Program-made: the position numbers and the translations under genes | Notes under the pieces: model-generated | What the model was told of the DNA's origin: nothing | Seen by the model: only the letters and a program-made list of their open reading frames with translations | Database searches by the model: none | In this document: in pieces, positions 55,572-64,000 of the stretch | Layout: every line of letters starts with the position of its first letter | Numbering within the stretch: the stretch's first letter is position 1 | From: Pollenia angustigena | Lineage: Eukaryota > Arthropoda > Insecta > Diptera > Polleniidae | DNA length: 64,000 bases | Assembly: GCA_930367215.1 (NCBI GenBank) | Contig: OV884056.1 | Location: 195,403,310 to 195,467,309 of the forward strand | Direction: 5' to 3'

Positions 55572-56268
55572 CACAGAAAAAATTATTGCCGAATTATTTT
55601 CAAACAAACGCTTGTTTGAAAATTTTTTTACTGATTCAAACAATATTTTTGTTTGATTTTAATTCAACCAACAAAAATGTGGACAACTCTTCAAAAATAT
55701 AATAAACGCGTTATTGGTGTCAAGTTTTCATAATTTTGTATGAAATATTCAACGCTCTTTAATGTTGTCGTCTTTTTGCATTTTTTTATTTGATCGTAAG
55801 CAACACTGATGACGAAAAACATATCGAGTCGGTCTGCTGCCGTTTTTGGTTACATTTCTTCTTTAGCAAAGGAAAGGATACAGCAACAGAGAGTGATAAA
55901 GAAAAACATTGTGTTGTGTGTATAAATAAGACTTCGTTCAAAAATTATTCCAACAAAAAAATGTGTATCAAAGCCAGCCGGCGACTCTGCTCTGCCGTCA
56001 TCTTCTTCTCATAAAGTGCTTACTTGTGTGCGCATCATTGCTTGTGCAAAAATTTTTTTTTATTTTAAAATTTAGTATATGAATTTCAGTAAACTTTTTG
56101 TTTGATTCAGTTAAATTATTTGTTTGAAAAAATCAGTGTTTTTTTCAATAAACAAAATGCAAATAAATTGTTTGAATATGCAAATTTGTTTATAGGACCC
56201 ATTTCAGACAAAAAATTGTTTGATTCTACAAATTTTTTGTTTGAATTGGAAAAATAATTTTTTCTGTG
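55572..56268. mobile_element. MITE, CACAGAAAAA family, with AAACAAACGCTTGTTTG words
   Basis: CACAGAAAAAATTATTGCC and CAAAAATAATTTTTTCTGTG-like ends are inverted. TTTGTTTGAA / TTCAAACAAA words recur near both ends. 697 bp. GACGAAAAACATATCGAGTC near 55811 weakly recalls the internal CATATCG motif of the 14.9 and 31.5-kb members. Flanks do not show a clean 2-bp duplication. Confidence 0.65.
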
Positions 56269-56406
56269 GCACCTTGCACAACTGTATATATTTTTTTGGA
56301 ATATTTGCAATATTTTCACCTTTTAATAACTGATTAGTTTATAATTGTATGTGGTTTGGGAGCTTATAAAATAAAATGAAAACGGTTTCTGTGACATTTG
56401 ATGGTT

Positions 56407-57192
56407 TTACTTATAATGGGTGATTTTTTTAAGAGCTATAGGAAAGTAAAAAAAAACACATAAAATACAGAAAAATGCATGAAATTTTAAGATTATTTCA
56501 TGCAAATGCTGACCGTGACTGCGCCTCAGAGGGTCCATCCGCTTAGTCCAATTTTGGCATACTCTTTCCAACATTTCGGCCGGTATCTCCTGAATAAATG
56601 CTTCAATGTTCTCTTCCAATGCGTCAATTGAAGCGGGCATGTGTGTATAGACATGAGCTTTAACATAGCCCCACAAAAAATAGTCTAAAGGCGTTAAATC
56701 GCACGATCTAGGCGGCCAATTAACCGGTCCCGAACGTGAAATAAAATGTTTACCGAACTCGCCTCTCAATAAGTCCATTGTTAAGCGTGCTGTGTGGCAT
56801 GTGGCAGCGTCTTGTTGAAACCACATGTCATGCAAGTCAAGCTCTTGCATTTTGGGCAAAAAAAGTTGGATATCATCTCACGGTAGCGCTCACCATTCAC
56901 AGTTACGTTACGATTCGCATCATCTTTGAAGAAGTACGGTCCAATGATGCCACCAGCCCATAAACCGCACCAAACTGTGACTTTTTCTGGATGCATTGGT
57001 AGCTCTTGCAATGCTTCTGGCTAATCTTCACTCCAAAATCGACAATTCTGCTTATTAACGCACCCATTCAGTGGGTCGATTAAACTGACCATAAAATGGA
57101 AGAAGCGCGCGTTGAACTTTCTTAACAGAGCACGCATTTTAATAATAATATTCAATAATTTGCAAGCGTTGTTCGTTTGTAAGACGATTCAT
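56407..57192 (-). pseudogene. Mariner transposase remnant, DD41D type
   Basis: DDE transposase of the Tc1/mariner superfamily, which cuts and rejoins DNA at the terminal repeats. The frame starts MNRLTNEQRL (57192), the beginning of the helix-turn-helix region, and meets a stop after EYYY. Near 57070 it jumps directly to NGCVNKQNCRFWSED, so most of the DNA-binding half and the first catalytic aspartate are deleted; a second stop follows. Then HPEKVTVWCGLWAGG and NGERYREMISNFF. A one-base expansion in an A-run (56858-56864) shifts frame before MQELDLHDMW. The second and third catalytic residues are present: FQQDAATCHTAR and PRSCDLTPLDYFLWG, with 41 residues between the two aspartates, the spacing that defines the rosa (DD41D) group. 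Not functional. Confidence 0.88.
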
Positions 57193-57304
57193 GGTTGAAT
57201 TATAGACCAAACTGAAGATGTTTGACAGTGAAACAAAACACGAAACGTGCGTCAGCTGTTTTAACCAGTGTTGCCAAAAAGATAATAGCTTAAAAATCAC
57301 CCGA
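56416..57304 (-). mobile_element. Deleted mariner element, rosa-like (DD41D)
   Basis: TA at 56414-56415 and 57305-57306. Inverted ends GGGTGATTTTTTTAAGAGCTAT (left, 56418 on) and the mirror of AGCTTAAAAATCACCCG (right). Inside is a transposase remnant on the minus strand. TA duplication is characteristic of Tc1/mariner elements. 889 bp, shorter than a full element because of an internal deletion. Confidence 0.85.
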
Positions 57305-57400
57305 TACATTATAGGTATATATTTTTTAAATTAAAAATGTTTCGCTGATTTGGCATTCCGTTTAGAAAAATACGTATGCAAATTAAAAGGTATTCATTAA

Positions 57401-57789
57401 TTGAAGCACAGCCGCGAATAACGTTTTAAGTTACAAAATAATAATTTTTCAGGAGAGCAAAAAAACGTTTTTTGACAAGCAGCATTATTTGTTTTAAAAA
57501 ATTTTTTTTTTCTATTATTTAAGATAGTGATAATAAAAACTTTAATGCAAAAGGCTTTTAAAACATTATTCCGCACTGCAAAACCATTTCGGTTTCATCA
57601 TTATGTTAGTAACTTGCAATGTTCTTCCACTGGCTGACACTTTGTACGCCATTTTGAAGGCGTTAAGGTGCATAGTTTTGGTTGATTTGATGTTTAAACT
57701 GTGTAAGAGAGTAAAGTCAACGTTTATCTGCAAAAAAACAGTTTTTGCAAAATGTGGCGTTTACAACGTTTTTCGCGGCTGTGCTTCAA
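57401..57789. mobile_element. MITE with TTGAAGCACAGCCGCGAA ends
   Basis: TTGAAGCACAGCCGCGAA (57401-57418) and TTCGCGGCTGTGCTTCAA (57772-57789) are exact 18-bp inverted repeats, continued inside by TAACGTTTT / AACGTTTTT. 389 bp. The frame 57603-57821 runs out through the right end and is spurious. AATT stands at the outer edges but may be part of the palindrome. Confidence 0.8.
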
Positions 57790-58169
57790 TTGTGGAATTT
57801 AATATGTATTGTAAATTGTGATAGACTTTTAAATGTGACTTTCACCAGCTGTAGCTGCTATTTTTGTGTTTTTATCATCTATAACATGTGCATTGTTAAA
57901 TGTTTAAGCAATTAGCTGCCTATTTTTGCCTAAACACTTTCTTTCGTATCTTTAGGTTGCAATGTCTATCACTTCAATGTCTATCACTTCAATGTTCAAT
58001 GTTTGGTACTCTGAAATAGACGAGAAAAAATAGAAACAACGCTGTCTTACATTACATTTTCATGAAAAGGGGTATAGAAAATAATGACCATAAGCATGAA
58101 GTAAAGTAATCAGCTCAAAATTGTCTTAGCAAACTATCGAAGAAGTGGAGTTAATATTTAAAATTGGTT

Positions 58170-58560
58170 GGATGAATATTTTCTCTTTCCCAGTAAAGCC
58201 TCGTCAAGTTTTTTGGAAGAAGACTCGGAGGAAGGGTCATCAGGACCCGAACGACCATCCAAATCGTTTTTTAGAAGGACGGAAATATTTAGTCTCTTGT
58301 GAACACTTGTTCCCAAGAAGAGTTAACATTTGCTGCTGCAAGTAGGCTTCATAAAGCAATCAAAAGAGATGCTGCAGACGTTGTTAGAACCATAGATGTT
58401 TTTTCAGAAAGTGCACTAAAATAAAAAAATTGTTAAATACGCCATACGTGAAGAAGCGCTGACGATTTACATTGATGGTAAATTCTCAAAAAGGTCGCAT
58501 GTTTATATGCGTGCAGGCGCCAAAAATGCTGACATGTATCCATCTTATACGATGTAACGA
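58170..58560 (+). pseudogene. Degenerate coding fragment, unidentified (transposon-like) protein
   Basis: Three successive blocks look coding but sit in different frames. 58193 onward: SKASSSFLEEDSEEGSSGPE then RPSKSFFRRTE to a stop near 58302. 58293-58427: QEELTFAAASRLHKAIKRDA followed by ADVVRTIDVFSESALK and a stop. From about 58436: KYAIREEALTIYIDGKFSKR and SHVYMRAGAKNADMYPSY, then a stop at about 58555. The acidic/Ser-rich linker, the helical block and an S-K-x-x-Y-x...YPSY ending recall insect proteins of probable transposon origin, but I cannot name the family. Broken by stops and frame changes. Composition is less AT-rich than the flanks, which supports former coding. Confidence 0.5.
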
Positions 58561-59339
58561 TTTTTTTTTTTGAGAAAATGAAAAGGGAAAAAGTGTATAT
58601 TGGTTTGCATTATTATAAAACCAGTAACTGCAGATTGGGGTTCATCTCATAATCCTATATGTAATTTTGTTTTTGTCTTTTCTCCTTTGCATTCTTACGA
58701 TTGTTAAATTTACAATAAAAGTGCGTTAAAATATTTGTAAATTGTGTGTATGCATAATTATACTCAACAGGTCATATCGTTTTGTGCCCATATATGGTAA
58801 TGTTTAATTATTTTGTTATTCCTTTTATTAAATACTGGTTTTGCAACTAGTCTCTTTTTTTTAAATACAACTTCAACTGCGTAGTTGAATTTTTGTAAAC
58901 CAGAATCATTGTATTTGGAAGTGTCGTTACGACAAGTACAAAAGAATTTTTTGTTTCAAATAGTGATTTCAAATAAAAGAATAAAACTCATATATTTGAT
59001 GTGGAGCTGAATAAGAGTTAACTTTTGAATAATTTTGGAAACTGAGTTCTCCATTTTAGTAGTTCCAAAGGAAACTTTTTTTTTTAAAAAGGTAACACAG
59101 TTTAAAATATATATGTTTGCAACATACAAATACATATGCAAAGTTTCTCTTTGTTTCTCCAGAAGACGTGGCATACGCCCGATCCACAGTTTGCAGTTCC
59201 TTATTTGGAAATTATTTCTTCGAAAGTTTTATTTTAAAGTTTGGGAGAAGAACAGGGCTGACGTTTAGTCTTTTTATAGAATCGATAACGAAGAATTCTA
59301 GCTGGAAGGAATAATAATCTGGAGGCTATAACTCGTGGG
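58561..59339. other. No gene recognised
   Basis: AT-rich sequence. Frames at 58956-59314 overlap on both strands without motifs. TGTCGTTACGACA at 58922-58934 is a short palindrome. Confidence 0.4.
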
Positions 59340-60537
59340 TGTCCCACGAGGACACAGGCTAAGTGACATAACAAAGTTTTATGGTGTATTAAGGTTCTAA
59401 AGCCGACAGAACAAAAAGGGAAAAATTTACTTTAAACAAAAACTTAACACCTGATTCTATGGGTTAAAACATTTGCTAATAAGTTAAAATTTCTGAATAT
59501 ATTTTTTTTTTTGTAAAAACCTAATAACCTAACACATTTACTAATAAGTTAAAATTTCTAAATTTATTTTTAAACGAACAACCTAATAAGTTAAAATTTC
59601 TTAATACTAATTATTTCTTAATTTATTTTAAAATAACAACCTAATACTTAATTCTAGGGGTTAAACATTTAGTAATACATAACAATTTCTGAATTAAACT
59701 TTAAACTAAAAACCTAATCATTATTATTCTCAAATTTTCAATCTTAATAACAAAACGTACATAATCATAATTTTAAATAAAATTACCTACATACCCCTAC
59801 TAATTTTTCAACGTAAATATCTAACCACAATTTTCACTAAATCACATAATATTTTAAATTATTACTAAAATTTTCTAAGATCTAATCTGAGAGTATAATG
59901 TTTTAAAGTGAAATTATCTTACAATTTAGTAACTTTTATTGCAAAGAAGAGGGAGCTGAAAACATCCCAGATGGATTATGGTCACTACATTATGGGCCCA
60001 TGAATGGAACGACGAAATCAAAACATTTGTAAGTAAAATATAAAGAAAATCATATTTTAAGACATTGACTCTCAGTCTCTTTAAGTCAGTCCAATTCCAA
60101 ATGTACTAATTCAATTTCATTATTATTAAGTACATATGTATAATTTTTTTTTGTGGTTAACTATGTTCTCTAAATTAGTATGTATTATGATAGATAACCT
60201 TTCGATAAATGAATTCAATATTTTTTTTAACTTTTACTTGGATTTTTGTCAATAAATGAATTAAGTACAATGAATAACTAAGTTTTAAAATTTTTGGGGA
60301 ATGTCAGGTAAATAGAGTCTTGGTAGTTGCATAAGGGAATTTAGTAACGAACAGAGAGAATTGCCATCATTCTCACTTTTCGATAGGAATTTGCGGATTT
60401 TGCTTCAATATTAAGGCATGAAATATTGTTTTTATATGTTTGTGTGCTGTTGTCATTGGGTTGAGAACCTCCAAAAGTAGTTAGTTCGGGAAATTCACCA
60501 TGCCTATCGACCTCTTAATACGTAGCCGCACACTACA
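59340..60537 (+). mobile_element. Putative 5' LTR of a Ty3/gypsy retrotransposon
   Basis: The right edge is well placed: CGCACACTACA ends three bases before the primer site. The left edge is a guess at TGTCCCACGAGGACA, giving about 1.2 kb, close to what I remember for Osvaldo-type LTRs. The segment holds repeated AATAAGTTAAAATTTC words (59480-59660) and several AATAAATG/AATAAA-like signals. Without the 3' LTR in the window the start cannot be proved. Confidence 0.35.
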
Positions 60538-60540
60538 TAT

Positions 60541-60552
60541 TGGCGCCCAACG
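60541..60552 (+). other. Minus-strand primer binding site, tRNA-Lys type
   Basis: TGGCGCCCAACG is complementary to the 3' end of fly lysine tRNA (…CGUUGGGCGCCA) and sits 3 bases after the proposed LTR end. It marks the start of the internal domain. Confidence 0.75.
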
Positions 60553-61026
60553 AAATAATTAGAAAATTTTTTTATAATAAATACTTATTCGTAAGTTCTT
60601 TTGTAATATGTCCAGCAATAATTCTTTTAGGAGTCTTTACTTAGGGTATATAGCTTGATGAAAACTGCACTTAAGAGTTGCTGGTATTGTTAATAATTCT
60701 GCTCATTTCTAAGTTCATGAAGTAGTTTTGAAGTCCTTGTTTTTTTTTTTTTTTTTTTGGAAAAATTTAAGATTAATGTTGCTCGAATAAATTCTGAATT
60801 TGTCAATAATGTAGTCACTATCGAAATGGTTGCTCATATTGTTACGTTCGTTATATGAATTTTTTTGTGTAACTTAAAATACTTTTTTTATTTGACATTC
60901 CCTAAAATAATTAAACATATACATACCAGGAATAAATACGTAAAAAAGAGGGAAAGAAGAAGAAAACATTTTCTTTTTTGCAATCCTATAAATTAGGAAA
61001 TAATTTTACAATAGTTTTTTTTGATA
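60553..61026 (+). other. Retrotransposon leader
   Basis: AT-rich untranslated region between primer site and gag, including a long T-run near 60740-60758 and a purine patch AAAGAGGGAAAGAAGAAGAAA just upstream of gag. No open frame of note. Confidence 0.6.
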
Positions 61027-62537
61027 ATGGGTATAGAAACCCGAAATAGTTCTCGAGGTGCTAATCCAAAAAATTGTTCGTATCGTGGTCGTGGAAGAAA
61101 TAATACGTCATCAAATAATATTTCAATTAATCTCAAAAGCCCTACAAAAAATCCAGCTCGTGTCATACATTCACCAATAGGTAAAACAGTAAGGCAATCT
61201 AGTATTAGGACTCAGGACAGTTTAAGTGAGAAAACGAGTGGTAGTGAAGTTCCAATGGATAATCAGAGTAATAACACTGCTTCTGGACCTGCCAGTTTAT
61301 TAGACCTTAACCCAGATAGGTCAAACCCGACTTTGGAATTAAGATCGGCGGTACCACCTTGTTTTGATTCCCGGGTACTAGAAACCCCGTTAGTAACCAC
61401 TAATTCAATCCCAAACTCTAACGTGTTTTCAATGGACTCGTTAATAACCATAATGCAACAGTCAATTCAGGCAACAAAGGAAGAATTTAGGAAAGAACTG
61501 GCTACAGTTAGAGAAAATATTTCGCAAATTGGAAGTAAAAATAATTCATTAGATCACAACATCTCCTCCGGTAATCGAGTAAATGGTAGTACTCCAAATA
61601 GACCTCAGAACCCGATGAGTACCTTTTCTAATATTGTTCATACAAATGCTTCTGATGTCCCTGATGCGCCTGCTGCCTGGACAATAATGTTAGACTAGAA
61701 AAGTGGAAGATAACTTATGATGGTAATAGTTCCGTTTCGGACTTTATTTTTAAGGTTGAAACCTTGACTGCTCGTTCACGTTGTTCTGAACACCATCTTC
61801 TTTATAATTTTCATGTTCTCCTTGAAGGGAAAGCAGAGAAATGGTACTGGCTATTTACAAAACAGAATAGCAATGTTAGTTATGCTTCATTGCGTCAGGC
61901 AATTATTAAAGAATTTGGTCATTTGGAGTCAGACCATGATATTTTATTAAAAATTACTACACGTAAACAACAAGTTAAAGAATCATATGATGATTTTCAT
62001 ACGACTGTTGTTACTATGAACGCTCGCTTAAGAAATCCTTTGTCAGAATTGGCCTTGATAGATATAATTAAACGTAATTTAATTCCAAATTTAAAATTTC
62101 TTTTGTTCAATTCGTCTCCAAAAACTCTTGATGATTTGAGAGAAATAGGCCGCAACGCAGAAATTGTCCTGCGTGATAATAAATTTTACAATCCTTATTT
62201 TGGTGCTAACCGCAACATAAGTGAAATAGAAGTCCCTTCCAGTGAGTGCGAGGAATTGAATACTTTAGATCCGCAAATAGAGGCGATTCAGATTTCCAAA
62301 CGTAACTCGCGACCAGACTACTCTAGAATTCAATGCTGGAATTGCCTTAAACTGGGGCATTCGTATATATACTGTGGAGAGGAAATTCGTTCGGCATTCT
62401 GTTTTAAATGCGGTCAAAGGGGTGTTTTGCCACCAAAATGTCCGAATGAACATTATCAGGGAAACCGCAAAACAGGCGAGTTGGCAGCCGGGGACACTCG
62501 TCTACCCCACCAGACCCCGAGCTCAAGAATCAATTAG
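61027..62537 (+). pseudogene. gag: gag of a Ty3/gypsy (Osvaldo/Ulysses-like) retrotransposon, frameshifted
   Basis: Structural protein that packages the element's RNA. The start is taken at ATG 61027 (MGIETRNSSRG). The N-terminal part (to 61698) is basic and Ser/Asn-rich, then stops at a TAG. Shifting frame by one near 61683, the reading continues without a gap as NNVRLEKWKITYDG into a retrotransposon capsid domain (FHVLLEGKAEKWYW, IIKEFGHLESD, ESYDDFHTTV, LIDIIKRNLIPNLKFLLF). Two zinc knuckles follow: CWNCLKLGHSYIYC (complete CX2CX4HX4C, 62334-62375) and CFKCGQRGVLPPKC (62400-62441), where Val replaces the His. Because the first frame change falls inside gag it is more likely a mutation than programmed. 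Confidence 0.8.
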
Positions 62538-64000
62538 AAAACCTTTACAAATCTGGAACAAGGGAAAGTAATTTTCCAAAAAAATTGTCTAAGAGGGATA
62601 TTTCGACTCAAACCAATGAATATCCACACTTAAACAACAGTAAAAATTCCAACAAACCTTGCACCAACAAATATACTTTTACTAAGAACACATCGAAAAG
62701 AATACTTAAATGTAGAATTCGTTTTAAAAAACGAAGACAAGTTCGTAAAATGTTAGAAGCTACAGTCTTTTCTGGGTCTGATTCGCGTCCATTTGCCAAA
62801 GTTTCGATTTTTAATCAAAAGTTAGTTGGCCTATTAGATTCAAGTGCTAATATATCGGCATTGGGAAGAGACGCGTTAACATTTTTACAGGACTTAGAAA
62901 TCTCATACAAACCTATATATTCCTTTATATCAACCGCTGATTGTTCGAAACAGAAAGTCGTAGGTTTTTGCACTCTACCTGTGAAATATAAGGAAATTAC
63001 CAAAAATATTGATTTTTATATTGTTCCTTCTCTCAATCAGGAGGCATACTTTGGGATTAATTTTTGGAAAGAATTCGGCTTAGCTCCTGACTTGCTGAAC
63101 GTATCAGCTCTTGAACACGACACATGTAGCGATGCACCTGATCAATATTATTTTCATGAACTTAATGAGGAACAAAGACTTATTCTTGGCGAGACAATTG
63201 ATCTTTTTCCTTCATATGAAAAACTTGGCCTAGGATGCACAAATTTATTGGAACACCACATAGACACAGGCAATTCTCTTCCGATAAAATTGAAACATTA
63301 TCCTCTTTCACCACCTAGACAGGAAGAGGCATATCGGGAAATAGATAGACTTTTAGCAATGGGAGTAATAGAGGAGTCTAACTCACCCTGGTGCTCTCCA
63401 GCAGTGTTGGTACGAAAGCCAGGAAAGGTCAGATTATGCATCGACTCGAGAAGGTTAAATGCGGTAACTAGGAAAGATTCATATCCCTTACCTCATATTG
63501 GTGGCTTACTAAGCAGACTTAAAGATACCTATTTTATTAGCGGTATCGATTTAAAAGATGCCTTCCTCCAAATTAAGTTGACTGAATCGTCAAAGGAAAA
63601 GACAGCATTCGTGATTCCGGGAAAACCTCTTTTCCAATATAAAGTAATGCCATTCGGCCTTTGTAATGGACCACAAACTATGAGTCGGCTTATGGACCGC
63701 GTTATACCTTCACGATTGAGGGAAAACGTCTTCGTCTACCGTGATGACCTTCTAGTCTGTAGCCCAAATTTTGATTCACACATAAGACTTTTAAGGGAGG
63801 TGGCTGATTGCCTAAAATTTGCTAAATTAACTATAAATGTCTCTAAAAGTAAATTTGGCCAACAGGAGATCAAATATTTGGGTCACCGTGTAGGAAATGG
63901 TTGTCTGAAAGTGGATCCCGAAAAGGTTGAAGCTATCACAAATTTTCCTCTCCCCAAAACACCCAAGCAGTTAAGGCGTTTTATTGGAATGGCTAACTGG
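62450..64000 (+). CDS. pol: pol of the same retrotransposon (protease and reverse transcriptase), cut by the window end
   Basis: An uninterrupted frame of more than 500 codons that overlaps the end of gag in the -1 frame (PPDPELKNQLENLYKSGT near 62506-62559) and runs off the window. Aspartic protease: LVGLLDSSANISALG at about 62825-62867, with DSS where DSG is usual. Reverse transcriptase: AMGVIEESNSPWCSPAVLV and KVRLCIDSRRLNAV (motif region 63358-63458), SGIDLKDAFLQI with the first catalytic Asp at 63548, MPFGLCNGPQTMSRLMDR, then FVYRDDLLVC (63731-63760), where Arg occupies the variable position of the usual Y-[LV/I]-D-D box, then KYLGHRVGNG and LRRFIGMANW. RNase H and integrase must lie beyond 64000. 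The lack of stops and frameshifts suggests a young insertion; the Y-R-D-D change may be inactivating. No start codon is needed if it is translated by frameshifting from gag. Confidence 0.88.

Noticed and set aside
57266..57304. A hAT end (CAGTGTTGCCA) at 57267
   Set aside because: It lies inside the mariner element next to its right terminal repeat, with no matching partner end or 8-bp duplication.
61263..61451. Minus-strand frame overlapping gag
   Set aside because: Shadow of the gag frame; no motif.
62374..62571. Extra plus-strand frame across the gag/pol overlap
   Set aside because: Third-frame shadow; the gag zinc knuckles and the pol start account for the region.

Overview
The window looks like intergenic or heterochromatic DNA from a large, strongly AT-rich insect genome, most likely a higher (calyptrate-type) fly. 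That is an inference from the base composition and from the transposon families present: a DD41D rosa-like mariner, an Osvaldo/Ulysses-like Ty3/gypsy element with a tRNA-Lys primer site, a Jockey-type LINE, hAT and TTAA-type MITEs, and a tandemly structured element with TATTCGGC...GCCGAAT hairpins. I found no convincing host protein-coding gene, tRNA, rRNA or CRISPR. Nearly all open frames in the first 56 kb are shadows in AT-rich or repeat DNA.

Layout. 0-8.4 kb: palindromic MITEs, two TTAA-flanked elements (4.5 kb and 6.4 kb) and a 113-bp hairpin. 8.4-10.35 kb: a tRNA-derived SINE, then a 5'-truncated LINE reverse transcriptase on the minus strand that has lost catalytic motif A. 10.7-14.2 kb: two hAT-type non-autonomous elements with exact 8-bp target duplications. 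14.9-20 kb: several MITEs, the first copy of an unusual structured repeat (15.68-16.42 kb, exact 15-bp target duplication) and a second copy of the 10.7-kb hAT family. 20.8-25.8 kb: two MITEs and a nest of TTAA elements. 26.2-28.6 kb: a MITE abutting a 2.06-kb inverted array of the structured repeat, flanked by an 11-bp direct repeat. 31-40 kb: a SINE split by a MITE, second copies of two TTAA elements, and a 469-bp-period inverted/tandem array. 40-50.4 kb: more MITEs, a hAT inside a hAT, a SINE inside a hAT-like element, and a 121-bp minisatellite. 52.8-54.2 kb: a repeat with 153-bp internal units. 56.4-57.3 kb: a deleted mariner. 58.2-58.6 kb: degenerate coding sequence. 59.3-64 kb: the 5' half of a Ty3/gypsy retrotransposon (putative LTR, primer site, gag, protease, RT) that runs off the window; its pol frame is still open.

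The elements can be ordered in time by nesting. In several cases the insertion duplicated 2, 3, 8, 11 or 15 bases that can be read directly. The most interesting objects are (1) the structured repeat with a conserved pol III B-box-like core at 15.7 and 26.5-28.6 kb, and (2) the shared architecture of the TTAA elements, each with TTAACCC-type ends and its own perfect or near-perfect subterminal hairpin. Boundaries were read by eye; family names for the MITEs are inferred from terminal repeats and target duplications only.
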